From Penicillus capitatus (taxonomy: Eukaryota; Chlorophyta), in contig OZ287700.1 of the NCBI GenBank assembly GCA_965649825.1, forward strand, positions 1,364,001 through 1,428,000: 64,000 nt of DNA. The letters run 5' to 3'. The notes below the pieces were generated by a model. It saw only the letters and a list, made by a program, of their open reading frames with translations, made no database searches and had not been told where the DNA came from. This document shows, in pieces, positions 1-10,083 of this stretch. The first letter of the stretch is position 1; each line of letters opens with the position of its first letter. A program made the translations under genes and the position numbers.

Positions 1-542
1 CATCCATCCGTTCCAAGACAGATACATCTCGGTGCGAGAGGCAGCACGGATCCAGGTGTACCCGTCTCCCGATCACGTGCCCGCCCATGAGTTCGACGCG
101 CTTGCGGTCGCAGGGGTTCCCCGATGACTACATGTTTGTGGCGCGCGAGCGGCTCTCTTCGTCGACGGACAAGACCGCCAAAAACGTGGCATCGCGATTC
201 AAGCAGATCGGCAACTCCGTGTCGCCGCCGCTCGCTTCCATGATAGGCGAGACGCGGAGCGGCATCCTGGTTTTCTTCATTTCTGCTTCTGACAGGTCGG
301 TGCATCAGAAGGAGCGCGCAAGAGAGGAAAGCGGGGAAGCAGCCGGCTGTGATGCACATTCCGGATCCGCGATGGACGGAGGTGCGATCCGCCCTGCTGT
401 GTGCAGGACGAAGCGTGTTCTGCAGGCCACCAGGAAGGCAACGAAGCCCTGTTTCTTCTACGAAAGCGGAAGAGTGGAGACCGTGATCGAAGTGTCCGAT
501 TTTTTTGACAGCGACCTCGGCGAAGATGTCGATACAGACTGA
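1..542 (+). CDS. C5 cytosine DNA methyltransferase, C-terminal part (5' end outside window)
   Basis: This is the end of a DNA (cytosine-5) methyltransferase. Exon 2..55 reads IHPFQDRYISVREAARIQ, matching conserved motif IX. A 58-nt GT-AG intron (56-113) joins it in phase 0 to an exon beginning GFPDDYMF and containing IGNSVSPPLA, the motif X signature that helps form the S-adenosylmethionine site. The catalytic PCQ loop and most of the enzyme lie upstream of the window. The reading frame continues to a stop at 540-542 with an acidic tail; part of 255-540 may be intronic, because family members usually end soon after motif X. Family membership is clear, but the subfamily cannot be told from the tail. 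Confidence 0.85.
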   Translation, partial: SIRSKTDTSRCERQHGSRCTRLPITCPPMSSTRLRSQGFPDDYMFVARERLSSSTDKTAKNVASRFKQIGNSVSPPLASMIGETRSGILVFFISASDRSVHQKERAREESGEAAGCDAHSGSAMDGGAIRPAVCRTKRVLQATRKATKPCFFYESGRVETVIEVSDFFDSDLGEDVDTD

Positions 543-997
543 GGAGTTGTTCTGTCTGGATGCTTTTGCTGGGGGCAGACTTTTTTTGTTTCGAGTACTA
601 CTCGCTGTTCGGCTGTAGCGGATTGCACACGATGTTCAATTGCACTCCTTTTACGCATCGCAATGTCGTAGACTCCGATCGGAGCACCGCGCTTCCAAAG
701 TTGCAGGTGGCCTGTGAGCGCGACAGAGTCGAGAGAGCGATGCGTGGCAGAATCGTCGGACCTCTGTCGCTGCAGACCGGCGATTGCGAAAAGGACGGCT
801 CTTGGCGCAAAGCACTCGCACTGCAGTCGACAGAATACGGAAAGATGCCGAAAACCGTGTCATCGAGAAAGAGGAGTGCATTGACAGATCTCGCACTTTC
901 CCAGGTCGGGACAGACGACCATAGCGACACGACGTTCGTTGATCGCATACTGAGTCGTTCTTCGCGGCGGACAACGCGAATGAAATCTCACACCGGG
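543..997. other. Intergenic or 3' region, no supported gene
   Basis: About 450 bp between the methyltransferase stop and the convergent minus-strand gene. Open frames exist on both strands (for example 560-1027 plus and 598-948 minus), but they overlap one another, have no recognisable domain and show no splice-consistent extension. I see nothing I can call here. Confidence 0.5.
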
Positions 998-1535
998 TCA
1001 TGCCCGCTGCTTCAAAAACGGACGTGACCAGAAATTCTTGTCCATATCGCTCAACAGATGTCCGACTTCAAGCATCGTCTCCTCTATTCTCCTGCCTTCG
1101 AACGTAGATTTCTGAACGGGAGCAGGATTGGACTGCCACACTAACTGCGAAGGAATACCAAACGAAGGACCTGCACAAAGATCAGTCGACTGACTCATCG
1201 TCCCCGAGCGGGAGACGAAGACGAGCCTTGACGGATTGGATGAGACGTCGAAGAACCTGTTATCATCGTTTGACCCAATAGATATCGAAGCCTCGATCTT
1301 TGCGTGTTTCACTTGGTCGTTCGTTCGGTTGCCGATGTCCCTCCCGTCCGACATCCGACACGCCGGCCTCCATCTCGTCTGTTTTTTCCAAACTGACAAA
1401 CCAGCGAAAGCGTAACCCGTCAGTCGGAGGCGACACCGTTCCTTTGTCGTGTAGGAATTCATTCGAGAAGAAACGCGACGTGTGACTGAATTCTTTGAAA
1501 GCGGACTCGAGAATAGAATTTCGGTCGTGCAGCAT
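998..1535 (-). CDS. Hypothetical small protein, two exons
   Basis: A minus-strand frame starts with ATG at 1535 (MLHDRNSILESAFKEF) and runs about 61 codons to 1353. A GT-AG intron of roughly 55 nt then joins it in phase to a second exon that begins IEASISIGSND and ends with a stop at 998, giving a protein of roughly 160 residues. No domain is recognised; the C-terminal part is polar with a KNFWSRPFLKQRA end. It is convergent with the methyltransferase gene. The evidence is splice compatibility and a sensible frame join only, so this could be untranslated sequence. Confidence 0.35.
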
Positions 1536-1690
1536 GTCGGTGAATGGTGGGTGGTGTTACTGCGACAGGGATGACGTGACGCCACACTTGCTGTCCTACG
1601 AGAACAGGCATAATTCAATTAAAGATATCTCATTCGGTTACACACCTCTCTCTACGCACCGACTACTCGCGCTTTTCGTCTTTTGCTGTG

Positions 1691-3262
1691 ATGGGCCAGA
1701 AGTTGACAAAAGAGCCAAAAACCGATTCATGGTCTTTGCCGCCTTTGGTAGTCGATAAAGTCGTTTTCGTACTTAAGCAAACGCGAAGATGGAGACTGGA
1801 CGGTCCGTCGCTGAGATTGCTCAACAAGCAATGGTCTCGCCTCATCGACCAGCACATCTTCGAAGTCCGTCCGCACCCTGTCCGTCGTCTCGTCGTTGAA
1901 GATATCGCGTCGTTGCGAAAGTTTGCACGGCTGACGTCTCTGGATGTTGGACCTTTTATCCTTCCGGACGTCAAACCGTTGATTTCACTGGCATCTGCCG
2001 AAACCAGTACCATTAAATATAAAGAGGAGCATTTCTCTATGGACTATGACATCCTAAGAGTTGTCGATATTCTCCTGCAACTTCCAAAGCTATCTCATCT
2101 CGAAGTGGGGGCGAGCCTCGTCCGTAGACTTGACGGCCGTTACAGTTTCTTACATATAGCATGGACTGCACTTGAATCTGTCACATCGTTGTTCATCTAC
2201 AACGACGTCAATTTCAAAATCTATGGAACCAGTCCGTCAAACGCGTTTGGCTTTCTCAAAGGAGCCGAGGAGAGAGATCCAGTGCGCCTGGCGGAGGTGA
2301 CATCTTTTGTCTCTCTGTTCCCTCGCATTAGAAACGTAGAGATGGCTATCAGCGACAAGGAAATCAGATTATTTGAGGGTCTGTATCTTTTGAACAAAAT
2401 CAACGGATTGAAGCTCCTCGTCGAGGGATCCAGTCGGTTCATCTGCTCTATCTCCAACCCAACAGCCATCGTGGGAATTGCTTTGACTGGAGAGGCTCCA
2501 AAAACTCTCGACTTTTTGATTCCGTTCGAGCGCCTCGAGACCCTAAAGATCAATGCCCTCCTCAACCTACGCGACGAAGCCACAGTTAGCGTTTGCAAAC
2601 GCCTGACGTCTTTGACGCTATGCGGCGGCTGGAATTCTCCCTGCTTTATTTCGCACGATTGCTTCGATGTCTTTGATCAACTGCGAGATCTGACTTTAAA
2701 TGGTGTTTCTTTATATGGGGCGCATCTTAAGGGAAAGTTACTCAATCTGACATCATTGGCATTCTCGTGCTCGGTAGAAGACGGTTGCCTCTCCTTCCTG
2801 GCAGATATGGAAAACCTCAGACACTTGAGTCTCGGTCATATGCATGATGGCGATAAACAATCGATGACGCATTATCTAAGCGATCTCAGATTGCCGCAAG
2901 CTGTACGTTCTCTGTACTTGTACAATGTGTCCAATTGTACCCTGTCTTGCATTGCCAGACTGACGCAGCTTGAAGCTGTTTTCGTGAATTTTGATAGTGG
3001 GACACAGGACGGTATCTCACATGTGGAAAGTCTTTCAGCGCTGCGAGTTCTGGGCTTTTCTGCCTTACCGTTACGTAATCAGCCCCCCATCGATGAGTTG
3101 TTGTCTCCTAATCTCTTGACCAGACTTGAGAGGATCTTCTTGAATGACTGGAAGTCCAGTAAGAAACGCATGCGCAAGATCTTGAGTGAGAAGGCGCCAA
3201 GGCTGATTGTGGAATTCAAATGCATGGATCGTCATTTTGCTCGAAACAGAGGCATTTTCTAG
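1691..3262 (+). CDS. F-box-like / leucine-rich repeat protein
   Basis: A single uninterrupted frame of 523 codons. I chose the ATG at 1691 because the codon in front of it is GTG. The N-terminus MGQKLTKEP fits the pattern for N-myristoylation (Gly2, Thr6). Residues about 15-60 (SLPPLVVDKVVFVL, then a W/L-rich stretch) resemble a degenerate F-box. From about residue 90 to the end the protein is a series of irregular leucine-rich repeats such as LEVGAS, LKLLVEG, LTSLTLCGG, LRHLSLGHM and VRSLYLYNV. Such proteins commonly act as substrate adaptors in SCF ubiquitin ligases, but an Skp1 contact is inferred, not shown. It is intron-free among intron-rich neighbours. Confidence 0.75.
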   Translation: MGQKLTKEPKTDSWSLPPLVVDKVVFVLKQTRRWRLDGPSLRLLNKQWSRLIDQHIFEVRPHPVRRLVVEDIASLRKFARLTSLDVGPFILPDVKPLISLASAETSTIKYKEEHFSMDYDILRVVDILLQLPKLSHLEVGASLVRRLDGRYSFLHIAWTALESVTSLFIYNDVNFKIYGTSPSNAFGFLKGAEERDPVRLAEVTSFVSLFPRIRNVEMAISDKEIRLFEGLYLLNKINGLKLLVEGSSRFICSISNPTAIVGIALTGEAPKTLDFLIPFERLETLKINALLNLRDEATVSVCKRLTSLTLCGGWNSPCFISHDCFDVFDQLRDLTLNGVSLYGAHLKGKLLNLTSLAFSCSVEDGCLSFLADMENLRHLSLGHMHDGDKQSMTHYLSDLRLPQAVRSLYLYNVSNCTLSCIARLTQLEAVFVNFDSGTQDGISHVESLSALRVLGFSALPLRNQPPIDELLSPNLLTRLERIFLNDWKSSKKRMRKILSEKAPRLIVEFKCMDRHFARNRGIF

Positions 3263-3644
3263 CTTAGTTGTCTGTCAGAATGGGACGGTTCATTGTCGTC
3301 TCTGTTGTCTATACTAGAAGCATTGAATGAAATCTAGATGAAACCTCTAACCTCATACTTGGATCATTTTATTGAAATGACATCATTGCGCACGTCGTCT
3401 CGCATCAATCGCGATGCTGAGAGTCTTTCTGACAGCAACGCGTCACTCCGCGCCGCCTACCGTTGACGACTCTATCATATTGCGCAATGCATACTACAGC
3501 AGCAGAGCTACGCAGGTCATGGACACAGTCGATAGATTGGCAAGACTTTGACAATGTACATGGACGCCTTTCGCGGTATCTGTAGAAGAAATCTTTACAA
3601 TCGTGAAAACGAATGGTTTTACAAGAATATTGTATGTGAGACGG
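3263..3644. other. Intergenic stretch between LRR gene and dehydrogenase 1
   Basis: About 380 bp between two convergent genes. No frame with a domain or splice-consistent structure. It should contain both 3' untranslated regions. Confidence 0.5.
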
Positions 3645-4594
3645 TTAACCGGCAAAACGCGTGAGTCGAAGATTGATCTCACAAGGAACACACTTTGAGG
3701 ATGTCTGAAACGGCAAGAGTGCTGCTTCTGCCACATCCTCTGGATCCAACATTCTATCCGGGTTCGCCGTCGATGAACGCCTACCACAACGCAACGCATT
3801 CTCGCATCATCCGATATGCACGATGATGGCGAGCGAGCGAGCTCACGTGACGAAATCTGTCCGAACCATTCCTGGACTGATGATGCACACTTTGATGTTG
3901 TGATTCCTGAGTTCTTGATAACGTGAGAGCGTCCAGCCACGCAGTGCCCATTTCGAACTGGCGTACGCTGCAGCCCACGTCATCGGTTCAAGGCCAGCCA
4001 CAGAACCTGCAGATCTGCTGTCACATCAGCACGTGATGGCATAGTGGCAGCTGACCAATGTTTATGATAGCACCGTCCTCTTGCTCCACCATCTTCGGCG
4101 CAAGCATGTTCATCAGTGTCATGGGAGCAACCACGTTTACTTGCAACATCTGAATCCGAATCGCAAGTTTCAGAAAGATCGAGCGAAAGAGGCCTGCGAG
4201 CTATTTGCTGACCTGATTCCACTCTTCGGGCTTTCCCTGAAGACATTGATTGCCACTGGGCGATATGATCCCAGCGTTGTTCACCAACACGTCAATCGTG
4301 CCGTGTCTCTCCAAGGCGTGCTGAACGATCGAGAGGAAAGGGTGAGATACGACGCTGGTAAAGTGGACCTACGTTTGCGACGTTCTGGACATCGGCTGCG
4401 ACGGAGAGATCCGCTGCGTATGTCTCACAGAGTGGCGACCCCTCCGTGCGGCATCTCTCGGCCACTGCATCGAGCAGTTCTTTCGTACGAGAGACAAGAA
4501 ACAAAGTCGCTCCTTCCTTGGCGTAAGACAGAGCAATGGCTTCGCCGATTCCACGCGAAGCGCCGGTGACCAAACAGCGTTTTCCAGCCAACAT
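3645..4594 (-). CDS. Short-chain dehydrogenase/reductase, copy 1 (intact)
   Basis: A classical NAD(P)-dependent short-chain dehydrogenase. Five exons (4373-4594, 4213-4320, 4056-4149, 3847-4006, 3645-3780) are separated by GT-AG introns of 49-66 nt. They sum to 720 nt, giving 239 residues, normal for the family. The cofactor motif TGASRGIG is at residues 10-17, NNAG lies in exon 2, and the catalytic YxxxK is seen as YASSK in exon 4. The sequence resembles 3-oxoacyl-ACP or sepiapterin-type reductases, but the substrate cannot be inferred. No targeting peptide is evident. The final exon ends LRLTRFAG. A tandem paralog with the same exon structure lies upstream on the same strand. Confidence 0.88.
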
Positions 4595-5059
4595 CGAATT
4601 CCAAAGCGGCGGACGGTGATTCGTGCACGCAACGACGACCTTTATTCTTGTGCCAAGGATTACCTAATCATGCCGTTCCTGTCCGCAACTTCGTCTTCCG
4701 TGCGCCTCTGCTGCTGGACAGGTGTCGACAGAACCCTTCCGAACAGAACGCCTTTTGAAGCAGAAAGGGACGGATAACCGTTTTCAGCGACGCGAGGATG
4801 GCAGGAAGGCGCACGGCACACGCCGAATGCTGCACCGATCCTCAGTCAATGCCACGCAAGCACTCGCCACGTCTGGTGCTTTCGAGACATGTTGTGCTGC
4901 TTGGGTGTTTAGATGAGCAAAACCCTCGACGCGTCCTTTAAACATTGTTTTCACAAGGAGGAGCCCGCCCAATATATGGGACGGCTAAAAAACCTCCTCT
5001 GCAGTAGAGATCACAAAATTGAATGGCCCTGAGGTCATACGAGTCTGTCCATGACAGCT
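4595..5059. other. Spacer between tandem dehydrogenases
   Basis: About 465 bp between the two dehydrogenase copies. It must carry the promoter of copy 1 and the 3' end of copy 2. Short frames are present on both strands, none convincing. Confidence 0.5.
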
Positions 5060-5980
5060 CTACTCTGCGAATCGAGTCAGACGCAACGTGATCTCACTCG
5101 GCACACATTTTGATGTTGTCCGAAATGGCAAGAGTGCCGCTTCTGCCACATCTTCAGGCTCCATCTTGCGATCTGCTATGCCCTTCTCAAACTTCCTGCT
5201 GCAAAGATCCCATCGACGAATCGATATGAAAGAGGACACACCCGGAGAATCCTGTACGGACGTAGGCTGGATGAATGAGGCAGACTTTGACATTGTAGTT
5301 TCGCAGTTCCTGATAGCACGAGAGTGTCTAGCCACGCAACGCCCATTTCGAACAGGCATAGGCCGCACGAGTGGTCATCGGTTCAATCCCGGCCACAGAC
5401 CCTATAACAACAACATCACCCTTCACGCGTCCATATACATCGCCTCCGTCGCGTCATACCCGTGTTGATTACTACTCCATCTTCCTGTTCGACCATCTTT
5501 GGCACTAACATATGCATCAGGATCATCGGAGCCATGACGTTTGCTTGAAGCATCTAATGCACAAAATCTCTTTCTGCCTGTCTATTCGTGATAGTTGACT
5601 TGATTCTACTCTTCTGGATCGCCCTTTAGACATTGTCCTCCACTTGGCGTTCCTACGCCGGCATTGTTCACCAACACATCCACTGTCCCGTATCGCTCGA
5701 GAGCGTGCTATAGAGAAGACGCCGTGGCTGGATTCAAAGCTATTAGTGCGTGATATACGTTCGCCACTTTGTTAACCTCGGCGCGAACGGAGAGATCCGC
5801 CGCAAAGGTATCGCACACTGGAGCACCTGCTCTGCGACATCTTTCTCCAGCAGCGTCAAGCGCCCTTTGGTTGCGGGACACGAGAAGAAGTTTTGCACGT
5901 TCTTTGGCATACGCCAAGGATATCGCCTCGCCGATTCCACGCGAAGCACCCGTTATTAAACACTGTTTATGCGCCAACAT
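5060..5980 (-). pseudogene. Short-chain dehydrogenase copy 2, two in-frame UAG codons
   Basis: Tandem paralog of the preceding dehydrogenase with the same five-exon structure: 5759-5980, 5600-5707, 5460-5553, 5242-5401, 5060-5198. The first four exons are exactly as long as in copy 1, the last is one codon longer, and all four introns (43-58 nt) keep GT and AG. TGASRGIG and NNAG are intact; the YxxxK motif reads YACSK. Two codons that are TGG (Trp) in copy 1 are TAG here: one at 5606-5608 at the end of exon 2, one at 5328-5330 just after YACSKWALRG. No frameshift or splice-site loss is visible. It is therefore either a very young pseudogene or a gene whose UAG codons are edited or read through. 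An alternative upstream ATG lies at 5998. Confidence 0.75.
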
Positions 5981-6030
5981 TCCCAGTCTGTTGTCCAACT
6001 GTTCGTTCAGCCGTTATATCCCAACGCCTT

Positions 6031-8000
6031 TCAAACATCCTCAGAATCGGAGGCCCACGCTTTTTTATGCCGCTCTCGACTTCTGGCTCCCATCTCTGAG
6101 GCAACAAAGACATTGCTATCACGGACGATGCTGCGCACCACTGTACCGTTCTTCGTCACCGACATCCCATCGGTGACGATCTCCATGATCGGCTTCAGCT
6201 TCGCACGAAGGCATTCGATTTGCTCTAACAGCGACTCTTGAACGCGTTTCTACAATACAAACACCCGAAGAGATCGGTCAAGCGCGTCATCGTGTCGAAC
6301 CTTTGCCTCTAACAGTGACGCTTTCTCAGATTCGAGGCTCGTGTTCTCGAGTTTGAGCGAACGCATCTCTCGATCCTTTTCGGCCACGTCGGATCGCAGA
6401 TCGGCCAATTCTTCCGTCAGCAATTCCACCTGGACCGTTCATGCGTATCACTCTTCGAGAAGCTGTCAACGAAACGGACAACCTGGATTTCGAGATTGCC
6501 TTCGGACGTTGACCGTAAGGCAGATTTCTTATATTCGGCGTCGCGGGCAGCAGACTCTCGCAACGTTTCGAATTTCCTTTCCTCGCGGAGCTCTTGTAGC
6601 GCCTCTTCTCTTCTTGACCGCTCACGTGACAGCTGCTCTTGAGCCAAGGCATCGCGTCTCTTTAGCAAGTCCTTCAAAGCAGGATCCTCTCACACGTGCT
6701 CACTCTTGGCGCTGTCTCCGACGCAAACCTTGAGGCATCGAATGTGGTCGTCTTTTCTTCGCAAGCTCTCGGCCGCTCGGCTCTTCCATTTCTCTTTCTC
6801 GATTGATATCTCCGTTTTCAGTTTCATCAAACTGTCGCCCGAATCCTCTTCGAGTGTCTTCACCTTTATGGCAGAGAAATCGACGCGAGACTCCACAGAA
6901 CAAGGATGATGGACCTGTCTTTCCAGCCGATGTATGGCATCATCTTTAAACCCTATCTCTTGTCGTGCGCACTGAAGTTCTCTCGTGAGTTTCTCCTTCG
7001 TCCGTTCCGCCTCGTCCCGTTCATTCGTCGCTCGGCACCACCGTCGATAGTTCTCTTTACTGTCTCGCTCGGCAAACTTCAGATCATCACGCAGCGCCGA
7101 AACCGTATCGCAATCGGTCGTCTGTACACCATACGTTGCTCAAGAGCACATTCAAAGCGGAGAACGAACGCACTACATGTCGAATGCTGTCTTCGTGTGA
7201 ATTGCTTTTCCTACGGCAGCGACACTCCTTTTCGACTTCGGACAGGCGGCCGGCTAATCGCACGCAATCTTCTTCGCCCTTTCGTCCGACACAAAGCGCA
7301 TCAATTCTGTGTATGATGTGACGTCTCACACTTTGGCGACGGCGTAGAGCAGACGACTGTGGATGTCGGAATTACCGTTTGCGGAAAGCTCGTTCGCTTT
7401 GAGGCTCAATGCCCGTCGAACAATGGAATTCTCTTTGGCTTGATCTTCGCATTTGCACCGGAGGCTCTCGCATTTGCATTTTTCTTTTTCCAATTCTGAC
7501 CGAAGCTCCCGTACCTGTATCAAAGTATGTTGCACTCTGCCATTCCTTCACATCTGATTCTCCATACCTGTGATTTGAGAACATCACAACGTATCTGCCA
7601 CTCTTTGCTGTCGCCACCGTAGACGAGATCCCGTTCGAGACTTCGTTTTTCGCTCATAATGTCGGTCACTCTTTTCTATACGCGAAAAAAGTGACAGACA
7701 GCGTGTGCCTGGTCGATGCACACTTCGAGCCTCTTCTTCTCGGACACCATTCGTGCACAGGTGTGATTCGCCAATTCCAACTCGCGACATCTCTGTGCAT
7801 CCGCGCGCTTAAACGTGCGCACTGTTCTCTGCAGCTCTTCCACCTTCTCCTCGGCGCTCAAATGCTTCCGCGTCAAATGCTATTCGAAACAGGCTCTCGT
7901 CAGAACGACCAGTAGTCGTGAACGCAACCTTTAAATCCGTCTCCAGTGCATCCGTCTGGCTTTCCAGGCGTTTCTGTGTGCGTCTTCCCGCCTCGTCCAT
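6031..8000 (-). CDS. Coiled-coil protein, multi-exon
   Basis: A minus-strand gene rich in Glu, Lys, Arg and Leu heptads and predicted to be almost wholly coiled coil. ATG at 8000 (MDEAGRRTQKRLESQTD) is the first in-frame ATG; whether an upstream exon exists is unclear. Successive exons join in phase across short GT-AG introns, for example LETDLK to HLTRKHLSAEEKVEEL, RLERQ to VKTLEEDSGD, HIRCLK to DPALKDLLKR, and SLLEAK to KRVQESLLEQIECL across a 51-nt intron. The C-terminus (KPIMEIVTDGMSVTKNG to SDSEDV) is not coiled coil and ends at 6031-6033. One exon contains a CKCESLRCKC stretch. Function is unknown; ciliary, centrosomal and Golgi proteins often look like this. It lies downstream of eS6 on the same strand. 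Confidence 0.65.
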
Positions 8001-8322
8001 CTTCAGACGCGTCGTCGTCACTCACGCGTTAGGTGAAAGAGTGAGACTCAATGCTCTTTGAAAAAATACGTCTGGTCGTCGTGCACGGCACCCAATATAC
8101 TCATCCGTTGCGCTCGACCGAGGCTCACAAGGGATGGCGGAGACACGTCGGACGAACCGAGGTTTTTGTTCGAGGCCGGCGTCGCCTTCGAGAGTGATCC
8201 CCGAGACGTGCGCAATGGACGCCGTTACGTTGCGGCCGTCGACATATCGATAAACGGCTGCGGCGTGGACAAGATGTCACATCAACAGTAAGCAAACATA
8301 AAGAGTGAGCAAGACACGTTCT
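8001..8322. other. Spacer between coiled-coil gene and eS6
   Basis: About 320 bp between the eS6 stop and the coiled-coil start, both genes on minus. A plus-strand frame (8058-8291) is present but featureless. It should hold the eS6 3' UTR and the promoter, or an unrecognised 5' exon, of the coiled-coil gene. Confidence 0.45.
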
Positions 8323-9950
8323 CTACCCTTCTTTTGACGCTCGAGAGGCTCTCAGCTTCTCCTTTCTTCTTGCCACGGACTCGGAGTGGCGCTCCTTTGC
8401 CTCTTTCACGCGTTTTACCACCAAAGCGTGATACTCCTCGATCTGGGAACGCACCTAGAGGCATCCCATCTGTGTCAGTTGGGTCAACGGAGCATGACAT
8501 CATCGTCATCTTGATAGACAGACGATTTCAGAAACACCACCAATCATCACACACGCCTGCGCTCAGGTGGGTGAATCTAACGAATCATCAACGAGTGCGT
8601 CATATAATGCGCATTCATCCAGGCGCAGTAAAGGAAAGAGCCATTCTCAGAAAAGTAGGTCACTGGAGATCCACATCTCATCATTCAGATCGTGTCGTAT
8701 GGAATCATCATAGACGCTCTCTTCTCAGACAACAGCAGAGAATACCGTTTGCGTTTCTCACCTTCTCTCTGTGTTTTCGAATCGTCTTCAGTTTGTCTTT
8801 TCTTCTTCGGATGACTCTCGGCGTGACTAGTCTCTGAATCTTTGGCGTTTTGTAATAGACCTTGCCATTCTTCTCGATCTTGCGCGAGTAGGCTTTCACA
8901 TATCGCTTTAGATTATCTTCTTTTGTCAAATTGAAGAGCTTTCGGATCTTGGTCGCGCGTTTCGGTCCACGTAAACGCGGCCGTTCTGTATCGGTAACGC
9001 CAGGGAGATCCTTTTCGCCTAACAGCCACAAAATGTGTGAGAAATGTGCGCACACTTATGACGCCAGCAGGTGTTGCCTTTTCGGACGATTTTGAGATTG
9101 ATCACCGAGAGATCGGGACTGAGAATGGCACCGCGGACAGATTTTCGGCGTCGTTCTCCGTCACGGCGACCGTATCCCTTAAAGCATTTATCACCCCGAT
9201 TCAGCAACAGTCGAACACGTCCATTCGTCAAGACGCCCTAGAATTCTCCCCCAGACACAATTCACACCATCTCACATGCGTCAGCAATTTCTGACCTGTT
9301 TCATGGGAAAGCCTTGCTTGTCCACACCGCCCGTCACTTTCAAAACATAGCCATTGAATTCCTAATCGCACACATGCTGTTTTGGGTATCGTGCGTGAGG
9401 GGGTCAGTTGAAAGAAGACAGATCGAGAAGACATCACGGAGTGAGATCATTGTTCATAGCTTGACTTCAGAGCGCACGCAACATCATTCCCTTTTGACTG
9501 AGGTCAGCTGGAGCAAGGCTGTGCTTTCATCAAAAGCGTCAGAAACGCAGAGCGATATCATCCTCCCTCACGCATGCAGGGCAACGGGTCAGACAGAGAG
9601 TGAAAACGTCACATCAAGAAGCACAAAGCCTTTCAGCATCTGCAAGGAAATGCAGCTCATCATCCCCAACGCGCAACCATCCTCGAAAAGCGTCTATATG
9701 AACATCTCCCTCCTCTCACCTCTCCAAGGGCTCCTCCTTCAATTTCGGCGCCGAGGCGCTTGTCATAGAAAACACGCCTGCGAACAAACACACTCTTTGT
9801 CGAATGCACAGGAAAAGATGTGTGGTACAGCTTGGTCTCGTCTTCGATCTCGATCTTCTGCTGACATCCCGTCAAGGGATACGATATGTTCAGCTACACA
9901 GCACATCGGACTCGCCCTTGTCCATCTCTTCTCGCTTGCCGAACCTTCAT
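8323..9950 (-). CDS. RPS6: 40S ribosomal protein eS6
   Basis: Small-subunit ribosomal protein eS6. Seven exons: 9945-9950 (ATG AAG only), 9829-9893, 9720-9777, 9296-9361, 9063-9237, 8762-9018, 8323-8454. They sum to 759 nt, or 252 residues, close to the usual 249. Diagnostic stretches are [45 protein letters not shown] and [12 protein letters not shown]. The C-terminus is basic ([11 protein letters not shown]) but lacks the long serine cluster phosphorylated in animals. A first exon of two codons is typical of ribosomal protein genes. Introns 3 (9362-9719, 358 nt) and 6 (8455-8761, 307 nt) are far longer than the usual 50 nt. The exon 5/6 junction could alternatively use a GC donor, which would remove five inserted residues (NTCWR). 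Confidence 0.93.
8640..8722 (-). ncRNA. Candidate C/D-box snoRNA in eS6 intron 6
   Basis: Reading the minus strand of the long sixth intron: a C box ATGATGA (8705-8711), a CTGA D' box (8685-8688), a C'-like TGATGAG (8677-8683), and a CTGA D box (8647-8650). GAGAGC upstream and GCTCTT downstream could close an outer stem. A second C/D-like set lies at 8528-8590 in the same intron. C/D snoRNAs are often hosted in ribosomal-protein introns. D' and C' abut, which is atypical, and I could not test rRNA complementarity. Confidence 0.3.
9585..9667 (-). ncRNA. Candidate C/D-box snoRNA in eS6 intron 3
   Basis: On the minus strand within the 358-nt third intron: C box ATGATGA (9657-9663), D' box CTGA (9633-9636), C' TGATGTGA (9609-9616) and D box CTGA (9589-9592). 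The spacings of 20, 16 and 16 nt are normal for a roughly 80-nt C/D RNA. The terminal stem is only GGG/CCC. The C' box also equals the branch-site-like motif seen in other introns here, so it could be a splicing signal instead. Confidence 0.33.
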
Positions 9951-10083
9951 GGCGTCGCACTCAGACGCGCCTTATCGATCTTTGTCGTTTCTCGACGCCG
10001 CCGGCACGAATGATGGATATGGATGGGTGGCATCTTTCTTGATGATGTGACAGTCGTGACATCAGTGGAGGATGTCGGATGCC
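9951..10083. promoter_or_regulatory. Bidirectional promoter, eS6 / NAA60-like
   Basis: Only 133 bp separate the divergent start codons of eS6 (9950, minus) and the acetyltransferase (10084, plus), so both promoters must lie or overlap here. No TATA-like box stands out. Confidence 0.5.

Noticed and set aside
5385-5402. tRNA T-loop-like GGTTCAATCCCGGCC
   Set aside because: It is inside a dehydrogenase exon whose homolog codes for the same residues; no acceptor or anticodon arm surrounds it.
5600-5610. UAG reassigned to Trp in this organism
   Set aside because: UAG is used as the ordinary final stop in several clear genes here (eS6, CWC15, rhomboid, the kinase fusion), so a reassigned code does not fit.
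9019-9070. GC-AG intron in eS6 (and one near 40592)
   Set aside because: In both places a nearby GT donor keeps the frame, at the cost of a few extra residues in eS6; the GC donor is not required.
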